Positions 9,336 to 18,331 of a stretch of 64,000 bases of DNA are shown one piece after another; the stretch's first letter is position 1; each line of letters opens with the position of its first letter. The stretch is taken from contig DATELQ010000048.1 in the NCBI GenBank assembly GCA_035276475.1, forward strand, positions 1-64,000, in the 5' to 3' direction. This stretch comes from DATDFB01 sp035276475. GTDB lineage: Bacteria > Acidobacteriota > Thermoanaerobaculia > Gp7-AA8. The notes below the pieces were generated by a model that worked only from the letters and a program-made list of their open reading frames with translations, ran no database searches and was not told the DNA's origin. A program made the translations under genes and the position numbers.

Positions 9336-9977
9336 ATGGGTTTTTATCTGCGCAAAAGCGTCGCGATCGGGCCATTCCGATTCAACCTCTCCGGCTCCGG
9401 AGTCGGCATGTCCGTCGGCGTGCGCGGACTACGCGTCGGCAGCCGCCCGCGCGGTAACTACGTCCGCATCGGCCGCGGCAGCGTGTATTACCAGCAGAAC
9501 TTTGGCGGGCGCACGCCCGAACGGCCGCTGCAGGAGATCGCCTCGGCGGACGCCGCGCAGATCGTCGACTCCTCATCCGAACAGCTGGTGGCCGAGCTTC
9601 GCGACAAGCAACGAATGCTCCGCCGGATGCCGCTGGTTGCGATGGGCTCGGTGATCGTGATGCTGTTCGCCGCAGCGCTTCCGGCGTGGGCGTTCGTGAC
9701 GCTGGCGATCATGGCGATCGTTGCGATCGCCGCAGCGCATCGCGGCGACGTGCTGCGCAAAACCTCCGTGATCGTCGACTACACCTGGCGCTACGTCAAC
9801 CGCAGCGGCGGCCCCGACCGCCGCTTCAGCAACAACCCGCGCATTCCCGTCTGCCTCTACGACGAGTTGCACTTCCGCACCGCCTCCGGCCTCCACGACG
9901 TCGTACAGCTCTCGCGCAGCGGCTTGGCCGAGGGGTTTGCGGCGGCCGTGCGGCACCTCGGCGCGGTCGTCAAATGA
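9336..9977 (+). CDS. DUF4236-domain membrane protein
   Basis: 213 aa. I choose the ATG at 9336 because the protein then opens with the family signature MGFYLRKSVAIGPFRFNLS followed by GSGVGMSVGVRG; a GGAGG lies upstream at 9320-9324. DUF4236 is a short Gly-rich N-terminal domain of unknown role. After it come a charged linker (ELRDKQRMLRR), a strong double hydrophobic segment (VAMGSVIVMLFAAALPAWAF and the next ~20 residues), and a ~70-residue cytosolic-type tail. The gene follows the caspase and overlaps the convergent tubulin operon by 8 bp. Confidence 0.8.
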   Translation: MGFYLRKSVAIGPFRFNLSGSGVGMSVGVRGLRVGSRPRGNYVRIGRGSVYYQQNFGGRTPERPLQEIASADAAQIVDSSSEQLVAELRDKQRMLRRMPLVAMGSVIVMLFAAALPAWAFVTLAIMAIVAIAAAHRGDVLRKTSVIVDYTWRYVNRSGGPDRRFSNNPRIPVCLYDELHFRTASGLHDVVQLSRSGLAEGFAAAVRHLGAVVK

Positions 9978-12717
9978 GCCCGTCGTCGTAGCGCCTAAGC
10001 AGCGCGTCCACAATGCCGCGGTCGACCGGCGTCAATCCATTGCCGTCGCGCAGCGAGCGTAAGCCGCGCGCGACGTCAGCCGCCACGGTCAGCCGCGGCG
10101 CGAGCGCGTCGGCGACGTTGCGGCGCAGCGCGGCGGCGTCGGCGGCGGAGAGGCGCTTCGCTGCGGCGAGCGTCGTGTCGCCGAGGGTGGCGGTGGGGAT
10201 GCCGACGGCGCGGCAGAGGAGGACTTGCTCGTAGGCGGCGCGCACGGCACCGGTCACGGCGAGATCGGTCGGCAGCAAGTCGGGGAACGCCTCGGCGGCG
10301 CGATTCGCGGCGGCGTCGTAGTGCGTGCGCATGTAGTCGATCTGGCCGATCACGTACGCGGGATAGTGCAGCGTGCGCGTCATCACGTGCACGCGCAGCG
10401 GGTCGGGCGACCCCTTCACCTGCGCCTCGGCGAAGCGCTCGCGGAGCTGGCGCAGCCAGCGCACGTCGCTCTCGTCCGTCCACAGCGTCGCATCGCGCTG
10501 CATCGCCTTCTGCGCGTCGGCGTCGTCGTCGCGCAGCTCGATGAGCGGCGCGGCGAGGTCGGCAAGGCGTTTGAGCCGGCGGGCGAGACTCGCGGGCGCG
10601 GCGACGCTCGTCGCCGCCGCGGCCACCGTCATCGCGCGGAACGGTGCGAACGCCGACGCCGCGTACGCCGCGACGCGCGCGCGCAGCTCGTCGAGCGTCA
10701 TGTGGCGCGACGCCGCGCGGCCGATCGGAAAGTCCCGCACGAACGGCTTGCGGTCCTCCGCCGTCCTCTCGTACCAGGCATCGACTTCCGTCTCGTCGAC
10801 GAGCGCGATCGTCAGTCCGCCGTCGACGAGCGGCATCGTCGCCGTCGCCGCGGCGAGCTGTTCGAGCTCCTCGCGGCGCGCGCGCAGCGCAGCCTCCGCT
10901 TCCTTCGCCGACTCGTGTAGGCGGCGGAACACGGCCAGCGTGGCGCGGCGGTGGGCGACGTCGTGCTCGAACTGCAGCTCGTCGTTGTACGCGGCGTTCT
11001 TCGCCTTGTCGGTCGCGTCGATCGATCCGAGAAGGCGGGCCAGCGTCTCGCGCGCGTTGCGCACCAGCGGCGCGATCGCCGTTGCGTACTTGAACGCAGC
11101 GTGCGCGCCGAAGGCGATGAGAAAGATCGTCAGCGGCCAGCGCACTTCGATCTCGAACGCGACCTTCAGCGCGACGATCGCCGCCACGCCGCCGGCGGCA
11201 ACGCCTAAGCGGCGCCACAGCCAGGCGCGGCGCGTCTCGAGCGCCTCGCGCAGGGCCTGCTCTGCGCGCGGCTTCTGCGCGAAGAGCTCGCGGAGATGCT
11301 GCTCCTTCGCCTCGCTCTCGCCGGCGAGCCGCGCCGCCTCGGCCTCGCGCGCGGCGTTGCGCGCCGCGTTGTTCTCCGCCTCCTCGGCGAAGACGATGTC
11401 GGGGAGCTGCTGCAGCAGCGCCGCGCGCTCGCGCTCGAGCTCCGCGAGCTGCTCCGCCGCTCCTTCGGCAGCGACCGTCTCGGCGACGAGCTTCTGATCG
11501 ACGAGCATCGTCGAGAGCTCGCGCACGCGCTTCCGCGCAGCGGCGCTGGCGGCGGTGTTCGGCGTGAAGCGGACGCGCGCGTCGAGAGCCGCCGTAGCCG
11601 CGCGGATCTCCGTCACTACGTTGCGCGGCGCGGCGTCGGCGTCGTCGCGCACGTCGGGCAGCGGATCGACGAGCGCTTCGGCGAGCGCGATCGCCGGCGC
11701 GTAGCCGTCGCAGTCGAGCGCCTCGTCGATCGTGCGCGAGAGCAGCGCCGTCGTCGCCGCCGTTGCCGCGTCGCGCTGTTCGTCAAGCGTGCGGAGGTTC
11801 TTCAGATGCACCGAGTCGCGGTGCTGCTGCAGCTCGGCGCGCGCGCCGGCGATCAGCTCCTCCGCGCTGCGGGTCTTCTCTCCGACAATCGTCTTCGGCT
11901 GAAAGCGGCGGAAGAGCGACTCGCCGCCGATGCGCGACAGCGGCAGCGCGAGCTCCTCGCCGACGATGAACTGTTTCGCCAGTAGAGGCGCGCGGCGTGC
12001 GCCCTCCGCGCCTCCGCACAACCTCCCAAACAACTCGGCGGCGAAGCGCGTCTCCAGCCGCTGCAGCGCGGCGTCACGTGGAAAGATGAGCTCCGCGCAG
12101 CCGAACGAGCTGAACGCCGGCGACATCCCCCGCGGGTGCACGCCGGGCAGCGCGCCGCTCATCTCCGGCTCGAACGTCAGCATCCCGGCGACCGCGTCGG
12201 CGTAGGCGTCGAGCGCCGTGGCGAGCGTGCCGAACTTCACGCGCGCGCTGTTCGTCGCGTCGAGGAGCCACGCTTCGTCGAACGGCTTCGGATCCGCGCC
12301 GCTCAGTGCCTTCAGCACTCCGTAAGCCGCGGCGTAGTCGGCGTCCGTCGTCGCGCCGGCCACTTCCGGCAGCACGCAGAGCACCTCGATCGAAAAGTAC
12401 GACGCCAGGCGGCGCATCTCGTAAATCGTGCGGATCTCGGCGAGCGTCCCGAGGAGCGCCGCGCGCGCGTCGCCGGCGGCGGAGACGACCACGAGCACGA
12501 GCTCGCGCGCGCTGATGTCGTCGCGCGAGCGGAGCGCGCTGTCGGGGCGCTGGCGCTGCACGTGAATCGAGTGGATCGCTTCGGCCAGCACCGCGGCGCG
12601 GCGCCACTGCACCAGATCATCGAGACCATACGCCGCCGCCACGCGCCGCTGCACCGCCTCCGCCAGCGCAGCGGCGTCGTCGTCGAGCGCGAGAATCGTC
12701 ACCGGCTTGAGCATCAC
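9970..12717 (-). CDS. Large coiled-coil membrane protein paired with tubulin-like GTPase
   Basis: 915 aa from GTG 12717, or 914 aa from the next codon, ATG 12714; both overlap the stop of the tubulin-like gene. The N-terminal ~160 residues (VTILALDDDAAALAEAVQRR) resemble a small globular domain. Residues ~270-450 and 560-650 are Ala/Glu/Arg-rich with strong coiled-coil character (LAELERERAALLQQL). A hydrophobic pair near residues 510-550 (GVAAGGVAAIVALKVAF, PLTIFLIAFGAHAAF) anchors it in the membrane. The C-terminal third is helical. I recognise no named family. Fusion-like coupling suggests it is the membrane tether or effector of the tubulin-like protein. Confidence 0.75.
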   Translation of the reverse strand: MMLKPVTILALDDDAAALAEAVQRRVAAAYGLDDLVQWRRAAVLAEAIHSIHVQRQRPDSALRSRDDISARELVLVVVSAAGDARAALLGTLAEIRTIYEMRRLASYFSIEVLCVLPEVAGATTDADYAAAYGVLKALSGADPKPFDEAWLLDATNSARVKFGTLATALDAYADAVAGMLTFEPEMSGALPGVHPRGMSPAFSSFGCAELIFPRDAALQRLETRFAAELFGRLCGGAEGARRAPLLAKQFIVGEELALPLSRIGGESLFRRFQPKTIVGEKTRSAEELIAGARAELQQHRDSVHLKNLRTLDEQRDAATAATTALLSRTIDEALDCDGYAPAIALAEALVDPLPDVRDDADAAPRNVVTEIRAATAALDARVRFTPNTAASAAARKRVRELSTMLVDQKLVAETVAAEGAAEQLAELERERAALLQQLPDIVFAEEAENNAARNAAREAEAARLAGESEAKEQHLRELFAQKPRAEQALREALETRRAWLWRRLGVAAGGVAAIVALKVAFEIEVRWPLTIFLIAFGAHAAFKYATAIAPLVRNARETLARLLGSIDATDKAKNAAYNDELQFEHDVAHRRATLAVFRRLHESAKEAEAALRARREELEQLAAATATMPLVDGGLTIALVDETEVDAWYERTAEDRKPFVRDFPIGRAASRHMTLDELRARVAAYAASAFAPFRAMTVAAAATSVAAPASLARRLKRLADLAAPLIELRDDDADAQKAMQRDATLWTDESDVRWLRQLRERFAEAQVKGSPDPLRVHVMTRTLHYPAYVIGQIDYMRTHYDAAANRAAEAFPDLLPTDLAVTGAVRAAYEQVLLCRAVGIPTATLGDTTLAAAKRLSAADAAALRRNVADALAPRLTVAADVARGLRSLRDGNGLTPVDRGIVDALLRRYDDGLI

Positions 12718-15461
12718 GACAGCGTCTCCATCCGCCGCACGTAGTCCTCGATGGCCACGACTTCGAGCTCCACCTGATCCTTCACCGCCGCGTCGGCCAC
12801 GCCGGCCATCTGCTTCGACAGCGAGAGCGTGTACTCCTTCAGGATCGCCGCCGCGCGCGCCGCCCCTTCGCGCGTGACGATCGTGTCGATGGCCTCCTCC
12901 GCCTCAGCCACCAGCTCGCGGTTCTTCTCGAACGCCGCGTAGGCCGGCACGCGGCCCTGGCCGAGGCGGATCAAGCCGTTGTCGACGCGCCGGCCGCTCT
13001 TCGACTTCATCGAGTACCACGCGCCGTCGCGCTTGATGATCGCGAACGGCTCGGGCGCCTGCGCCAGCGCGAACCAGCGCAGCGCTTCGCCGTCGCCGCT
13101 GCGCGGGATCAGATTCGGGATGTCCTGCCAGCGCTTGTCGACGTGATTCGAGATCACCTTGTTCGGATCGAGATAGGCGCGCTCCATGTCGTCGATGTCC
13201 GCGAGTGCAAAGAGCGGGATGCCGGTCTTCACCTTGAACAGCAGCACGCGGTGGGCGTCGTGCGTCGACACCATCGACGGCCGCGTCGCCCCTTTCGGCA
13301 CGCCCGTTTCGTACTTCGACTCCTTGAGGATCGTCGTGTCGGCGTCGGCGACGCCGTAGTGGTAGAACTCGTTGATCACCGACTGATTGACGACCGGGAT
13401 CTTGCCGGCGTCGTAGCGCCAGAGCGGTACGGCCAGGTTGTCGACGCGCTTGAGCTCCTGCGCCACGGCCTCGGCGGAGAGGCGCCCCAGGATGTCGTCC
13501 ATCGTCAGCGACGTGAGCGGCGCGTAGCACGCCTGCACGAACTGGCGGACGTCCGCGTACACCTCGTCGGCGCGCAGCGTGGCCCACTGCGCGAGCGAGC
13601 CGTTGTGGTGGTCGGCGTACCACTTCACGAAGTCCTCGCCCGTGACCTGCGGCCGCTGCGCGCCGGGATCGAACGACACCGTCTGCTCAAAGAGGCGCGA
13701 CGCGCCGCGCGGATTCGTGGCGTCGAGGTACTGCTGCTCGAACTGCTTGCGCGCGGCGTTGAGGTTCTCGCGGATGCGGTAGCACGACTGCAGGATCGAC
13801 TGCGTGTGCGCGTGGAGGACGGAGTAGAGCTCCGCGGCCTTCTCCATCCGCGCGACCTTGATCGTCAGCTCCGTCTCGCGGTCGGCGAGGCCGCCGTAGA
13901 CCTCGCACGCCGTCTTGATGCGCGACTCGCGCTTGAGGAACGCGCCGACGGCCTCGCCGATCTGGTCCTCGGCCGGCTTGTAGCTGAGCGCCTTGAGCTT
14001 CGCGCGCTCCTCCTTCGCCTCGCCGTCCATCATGTTCTGGTACCACTCCAGCTTCGCCTGCAGCTTCTCGAAGAAGCGCTCCGCGCGCGTGAAGCCGTTG
14101 TTGCGGTTCACGGCGGTCTCCCACCACGCGTTAATGGCGGCGACGGAGTTGTCGCGCAGGGCCTCGAAGTTCTTCGCAATCGCCTGCGCGATCTGCCGCT
14201 CCGCGCGCGAGCGGTGCGACGTGTGCAGGTTCTTGATCTCCGTGAGCGCCTTGTTGTCGAACTTGAGCTGGGCGAGCGACATCGGGAAGCGGAGCTGACC
14301 GCCGCCTTCGCGCTGGCTCAGAGACTCGATGACCTGATCGGCGTTGTCTTCGCGGAGGCGGTTGCCGTCGATGAAGCGCTGCACCTCCACCTCGACCTCG
14401 GCGTCGACGACAGCGCCGTTGAGCAGGTCGTCGTTGACGAGCCGCTTCGCGTCCTCCCACATCAGCGGCTCGAAGCTCGGCATCACCAGCGAGGCCACGC
14501 CGAAGCTGCAGTACTGCGGCGAGCGGCCCTTCACGCGGCCGGCCGTGGCGATCTGGGTCTTGATGTTGTCGACCGCGTTCGCGCTGTCGGCGCCGATCTG
14601 CGAGCCGATCTGCACGTACATGCCGTCGGCGATGAGGCCGTAGAGGTCCTGCTGCTCGCTGACGACGCGGCCCTGTTCGTTGATGTTGTCGATGAGGTAG
14701 ACGAGGTCGAACGGCGGCCGCGCCACCTCGACGCGGCGCACGCCGTAGTCGATGGTGAAGCTGCCCTTCATCGTCGAGAGGTATTCGATCTCCTTCAGTG
14801 CGCCGTACGCGTTCGGCTTCACCAGCGCGACGCCGGCGTAGCGCGTGAAGATGCCGGGGAGGAGGAGCACGCCGGTGAAGTTCGACTGCTCGTCGCTGCC
14901 GATGATGTCGCGGGCCATGAAGGCGATGTCGAGGAACGTGCCGCTGCCGGTGCCGCCGGCGACGCTGCCGACGATGTGCACCTCCACGCCGGCGCGCGTG
15001 GAGACCTGGAACTGATCGGCGTACATCTGCTTTTGGTTGCGGATGTTGCGCACGTCGTCGACGGCGCGGCGGATGCGGCCGTAGACGTCGTTCGCGCGCG
15101 CGAAGAGCGCCAGGCGGCCGCGCGCCCGCACCTGTCCGGCGCCGGCGATGATCGACTGCGTCGGGATCTGCGGCGGCCACCACTCGTCGATGTGCGGATT
15201 GCCACCGTTCACGAGGGCGGCAGGATGGCCGACCTGCAGGACGAAGGTCTCGTTGTGATCGAGCTTGCCATCGACGGCCGCGGTCTCCGTGGCCGCGCCC
15301 CCCTCGGCGTTCTCGGTCGTGTCGATGGAGAGGAAGCTGATGATCGGCGGCACGAAGCCGTAGGCGTCGATGAAGCGCTTCTTGAGCTTGAGCAGCGCGC
15401 CGTAGCCGGTGCCGCCGAGGCCGATGACGACGGTGGGACGAAAAACGACGTTGTTTTTCAC
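12714..15461 (-). CDS. Tubulin-like GTPase-domain protein (Tubulin_2 type)
   Basis: 915 aa. It starts at GTG 15461, preceded by GGAGGAG; the frame upstream is the antisense of the vWA gene. The N-terminus VVIGLGGTGYGALLKLKK (residues 11-28) is a Rossmann-like G1 loop. AGGTGSGTFLDIA (168-180) matches the tubulin/FtsZ T4 signature GGxTGSG. This long bacterial tubulin-like family (often called Tubulin_2) binds nucleotide; whether it polymerises is not known to me. Residues ~350-700 are mostly helical and coiled-coil-prone. It is encoded between, and overlaps, a vWA/FHA-like membrane protein and a coiled-coil membrane protein, so the three probably form one complex. Confidence 0.85.
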   Translation of the reverse strand: MKNNVVFRPTVVIGLGGTGYGALLKLKKRFIDAYGFVPPIISFLSIDTTENAEGGAATETAAVDGKLDHNETFVLQVGHPAALVNGGNPHIDEWWPPQIPTQSIIAGAGQVRARGRLALFARANDVYGRIRRAVDDVRNIRNQKQMYADQFQVSTRAGVEVHIVGSVAGGTGSGTFLDIAFMARDIIGSDEQSNFTGVLLLPGIFTRYAGVALVKPNAYGALKEIEYLSTMKGSFTIDYGVRRVEVARPPFDLVYLIDNINEQGRVVSEQQDLYGLIADGMYVQIGSQIGADSANAVDNIKTQIATAGRVKGRSPQYCSFGVASLVMPSFEPLMWEDAKRLVNDDLLNGAVVDAEVEVEVQRFIDGNRLREDNADQVIESLSQREGGGQLRFPMSLAQLKFDNKALTEIKNLHTSHRSRAERQIAQAIAKNFEALRDNSVAAINAWWETAVNRNNGFTRAERFFEKLQAKLEWYQNMMDGEAKEERAKLKALSYKPAEDQIGEAVGAFLKRESRIKTACEVYGGLADRETELTIKVARMEKAAELYSVLHAHTQSILQSCYRIRENLNAARKQFEQQYLDATNPRGASRLFEQTVSFDPGAQRPQVTGEDFVKWYADHHNGSLAQWATLRADEVYADVRQFVQACYAPLTSLTMDDILGRLSAEAVAQELKRVDNLAVPLWRYDAGKIPVVNQSVINEFYHYGVADADTTILKESKYETGVPKGATRPSMVSTHDAHRVLLFKVKTGIPLFALADIDDMERAYLDPNKVISNHVDKRWQDIPNLIPRSGDGEALRWFALAQAPEPFAIIKRDGAWYSMKSKSGRRVDNGLIRLGQGRVPAYAAFEKNRELVAEAEEAIDTIVTREGAARAAAILKEYTLSLSKQMAGVADAAVKDQVELEVVAIEDYVRRMETLS

Positions 15462-16576
15462 AGCTCCTCCTCGACAGGTGTCGCGGTCCGCTCGTGACCG
15501 ACTCGGTTGAAGCGCAGCTTGGCGTCGCCGATCGAGATGGTGTCGGCGTCGTAGAGCGCGCTGGTGGGCGTTTCGATGTCGTTGACGCGCAGAGAGCCGC
15601 CGCTCGCCGCGATCCACACTTCTTTGCTGCCGTTGCGCCGCTGGACGAAAAGGCGCGCGTCGCTGCCCGCGAGTGCCTCGGGCGGAACAACGGCGCTCAG
15701 CGCGATCTCGGTCGCGGCGAGACGCGGCAAGCCGACGAACGCCGCCTCCGGCGCGACGTGCGGCTGCAGGATCTCGAGCTCGCCTTCGAGCTGATGATTC
15801 TTGCGGTGGCGCGACCACGCCAGCCAGGCGATGGCGGCAACGATCGGCAGCAGCACGAGCCAACGCAGCGGCGATGATTTGGGGATGGGCGCCGCCGGCG
15901 GGATGGCGATGGGCGGCGGCTCGGGCTTCGGCTCGGGCAGGGAGTTGCGGATTCGCTGCGCGACCTCGGCGATCGCCTCGCGCGTCGGCGCGCGAAGTAC
16001 GGTGGCGTGCTCGGCGCGGCGCGCGAATTCGTCGAGCTGCGTCTCGTGCTCGTGCTGGCCCATCGAGACGAAGAAGACGTACGTGCCGTCGACGCGGTCG
16101 AGGTTCGCCAAGATCGGCACCGGGTGCGCGATGCCGCGCACGTCCTCCTTGCCGTCGGTGAAGAGGACGACCGACTGCACGCGCGTCTTGTCGCCGCCGG
16201 CGCGCGCCGCGGCCGCGCGATCGAGTCCCTTCTGAATGGCCAGGCCGAGGTGCGTGCGGTTGCCGTTAGCCTCGAGCGCGTCGACGATGCTGATCAGATC
16301 GTCGCGCGCTTTGCCGCGGATCTCCGTCGACGTGTGCAGGTGCGCCTCGGAGTCGAAGGTGTAGACCGCGGCCGTGTCGCCGTCGCTGGCCTCGCGCACG
16401 AATGTGGCGATGCTCTCCTTGACGTCGGGAAAGATGTTCTTGCCGCCGACGCCGCGCATCGACTTCGACGTGTCGACGAGGAAGATCCAGTCGACCGCGC
16501 CGCGCGGCTGCGCGCGGGCGGAGACAACAATTGGAAAGAGGAGGAGTACGGCCGCTGGCACGATTCGGCGTCTCAT
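15458..16576 (-). CDS. von Willebrand factor A membrane protein with FHA-like C-terminus
   Basis: 372 aa. Signal or anchor MRRRIVPAAVLLLFPIVVSA, then a periplasmic vWA domain with an intact MIDAS: DTSKSM (Asp35, Ser37, Ser39) and VVLFTDGKED supplying the last aspartate. A proline-rich linker (PEPKPEPPPIAIPPAAP) leads to a transmembrane helix (LRWLVLLPIVAAIAWLAWS). The cytosolic tail ends in SLRVNDIETPT and DADTISIGDAKLRF, which looks like the second half of an FHA (phosphothreonine-binding) fold. So an outside metal-dependent ligand sensor appears linked to an inside phosphopeptide reader. It is the first gene of the operon; its stop overlaps the GTG of the tubulin-like gene. Confidence 0.85.
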   Translation of the reverse strand: MRRRIVPAAVLLLFPIVVSARAQPRGAVDWIFLVDTSKSMRGVGGKNIFPDVKESIATFVREASDGDTAAVYTFDSEAHLHTSTEIRGKARDDLISIVDALEANGNRTHLGLAIQKGLDRAAAARAGGDKTRVQSVVLFTDGKEDVRGIAHPVPILANLDRVDGTYVFFVSMGQHEHETQLDEFARRAEHATVLRAPTREAIAEVAQRIRNSLPEPKPEPPPIAIPPAAPIPKSSPLRWLVLLPIVAAIAWLAWSRHRKNHQLEGELEILQPHVAPEAAFVGLPRLAATEIALSAVVPPEALAGSDARLFVQRRNGSKEVWIAASGGSLRVNDIETPTSALYDADTISIGDAKLRFNRVGHERTATPVEEEL

Positions 16577-16603
16577 GAACGACGGAAGACACCAGTTGGC
16601 GAC

Positions 16604-16626
16604 ATTTGTGGCGCGTCGCCACAAAT
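16604..16626. promoter_or_regulatory. Perfect 10-bp inverted repeat in divergent promoter (candidate operator)
   Basis: ATTTGTGGCG (16604-16613) and CGCCACAAAT (16617-16626) form a perfect dyad with a 3-nt centre. It lies in the 77-bp gap between the divergent starts of the vWA/tubulin operon (16576, minus) and the membrane caspase (16654, plus). The position and spacing fit a dimeric regulator that controls both directions. No regulator is encoded beside it, apart from the ECF sigma pair at 2 kb. Confidence 0.55.
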
Positions 16627-16653
16627 TTTCTCGGACGGTGTCATTCTCATGAC

Positions 16654-18285
16654 GTGAAGCGCTGGGTCCTCGCAGGCGTGCTTCTCTGTATCGCAACCAC
16701 GACGGTCGTCGTGCCGTTCGCCTGGCGCGGCGTGCGCGGTGTGCACGTGCTGGCCGAGGAGGGGGCGAGCACGCAGTTCGATCCGCGGCAGTCGGCGGCG
16801 CTCTTTGTCGGCGTGAGCGACTTCGACGCCGCGGCGGAGGTGCCGTTCGCGGTCGACGACGCGGTCGATCTCGCGCATGCGTTCACGCTCGTGCGGCGCT
16901 GCGGCCTCGTGCCGCCGGGCCGCGTCATCCTCATCCTGTCGAAGCGCTCTCCGGCGAAGAAGGAGTCGGGCGCGCGACTGCGCGAGTTGCGCGAGGCCGG
17001 CGTCGACATCCGTTACCAGGCCGACGTCGAGCACGTCCGCGCGGCGTTGCGCGAGCAGGCGGCGCGCGCCGGCCGCGACGGCGTGCTGATCGTCGCGCTG
17101 GCCGCGCACGGTCTTCTGCACGAGGGCAATGGCTACATCCTCGGCGCGTCGTCCTCGGTCCGCAATCTCTCGTCGATGCTGCCGACGACAGAGTTGCTCG
17201 AGACGATCGCGTCGTCGAACGCACAACGCTCGCTCGTCTTCATCGACGCCTGCCGCGAGCGGATGACGACCGGCACGCGCTCGGTGCTGGCGAGCGCGAT
17301 GAGCGCCGCGCCGCTGATGCATCGCATCGCCCACACGCGCGGGCAGGCGGTGTTCTACGCCGCCGCGCCGGGCAAGTGGGCGTACGACGATCCCGAGGGG
17401 CGCAACGGCGTGTTCACGGAGGCGGTGATCGCCGGGATCAGTTGCGACGCCGCGAAATCACGCGGCGTGGTGACCGCGGAGACGCTCGCCGGCTTCGTCG
17501 AGCGCTACGTGCAAACGTGGATCCGCAAGAACCGCGATCCGGAGGTCGGCTCGGCCACGCAGTGGACGATGGACGGCGAGGTGCGGAACATGCCGCTGGC
17601 GCAGTGCGACGGCCCTCCTGTCGGCGGGCCCGATCGCGCGTCGTGGGAAGGGCCGATCTTATGTGCGTTCGAAAAGAACGAGCTGCTCTGGCAGCACGAT
17701 GTCGGCAGCGCGATCGCGCACGCTGAAGTGGTGGACCTCGATGCCGACGGCTGGCGCGAAGTGGTTTGCGCGACGCGCCACGGCATCACCGCGCTCGACG
17801 ATCGGGGCAAGCCGCTCTGGTCCGCGCGCGAGTCGATGACGCTGACGAGCTGCCTAGTCGACGAATTCGTCTACCAGCAACGTACGAAGCACGTGGTCGC
17901 GCTGTGGAACGGCGAGCACGCCTCGCGCCTCGCCGCCTACCGCCCCGACGGCAAGCTCCTCGGCGCCTTCGACGACGACCACCGCATCGACCGCGTGGTC
18001 TTGGCCCGCCCCACCGCCCGCCACGGCCCGAAGCTCGTCGTCACCGCCGGCAAGACGCTGATGCTCTTCGATTCGCGGCACCTCGCCGCCGGCGAGCCGC
18101 TCTGGCGCGGCCGCGTCGTGACGCGCAGCGCCATCGAGTCGCTGCAGATCGCCGACGGCAACGGCGACGGCAGGAGCGACATCGCCGTGACGACGGAGAG
18201 CGGCGCGACGGTGTACGTCGACTTCAACGGGCACGCCGTCCGCTCGACGCCGGGCGCGCGCTTCGAGCGGCTGCCGAGGCGGTGA
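16654..18285 (+). CDS. Membrane-anchored caspase (peptidase C14) with FG-GAP-like repeats
   Basis: 543 aa from GTG 16654 (VKRWVLAGVLLCIATTTVVV), an N-terminal signal anchor; an in-frame TTG 48 nt upstream is less likely. The caspase-like domain covers ~45-300 with SAALFVGVSDFD, His152 in LAAHGLLH and Cys200 in FIDACRER, so the dyad is kept. From ~350 the protein has FG-GAP/VCBS-type repeats with calcium-loop-like motifs: VVDLDADGWREVVCATRHG and IADGNGDGRSDIAVT. Such repeats build extracellular beta-propellers that bind ligands, so this is probably a periplasmic protease with a sensor propeller. It is divergent from the vWA/tubulin operon. Confidence 0.85.
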   Translation: MKRWVLAGVLLCIATTTVVVPFAWRGVRGVHVLAEEGASTQFDPRQSAALFVGVSDFDAAAEVPFAVDDAVDLAHAFTLVRRCGLVPPGRVILILSKRSPAKKESGARLRELREAGVDIRYQADVEHVRAALREQAARAGRDGVLIVALAAHGLLHEGNGYILGASSSVRNLSSMLPTTELLETIASSNAQRSLVFIDACRERMTTGTRSVLASAMSAAPLMHRIAHTRGQAVFYAAAPGKWAYDDPEGRNGVFTEAVIAGISCDAAKSRGVVTAETLAGFVERYVQTWIRKNRDPEVGSATQWTMDGEVRNMPLAQCDGPPVGGPDRASWEGPILCAFEKNELLWQHDVGSAIAHAEVVDLDADGWREVVCATRHGITALDDRGKPLWSARESMTLTSCLVDEFVYQQRTKHVVALWNGEHASRLAAYRPDGKLLGAFDDDHRIDRVVLARPTARHGPKLVVTAGKTLMLFDSRHLAAGEPLWRGRVVTRSAIESLQIADGNGDGRSDIAVTTESGATVYVDFNGHAVRSTPGARFERLPRR

Positions 18286-18306
18286 TCGATGCGGGCTGCA
18301 TCGATC
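18284..18306 (+). terminator. Stem-loop at the end of the caspase gene
   Basis: GATCGATGC (18284-18292) pairs perfectly with GCATCGATC (18298-18306) around a 5-nt loop, starting within the stop codon of the caspase gene. It lies between two convergent genes and no T-run follows, so a bidirectional transcription barrier is plausible but unproven. Confidence 0.5.
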
Positions 18307-18331
18307 TCGAGCGCGCTCCGCGTCGAGCTCT

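Noticed and set aside
13143..15497. Long plus-strand frame opposite the tubulin-like gene
   Set aside because: Low-complexity antisense of a well-supported gene.
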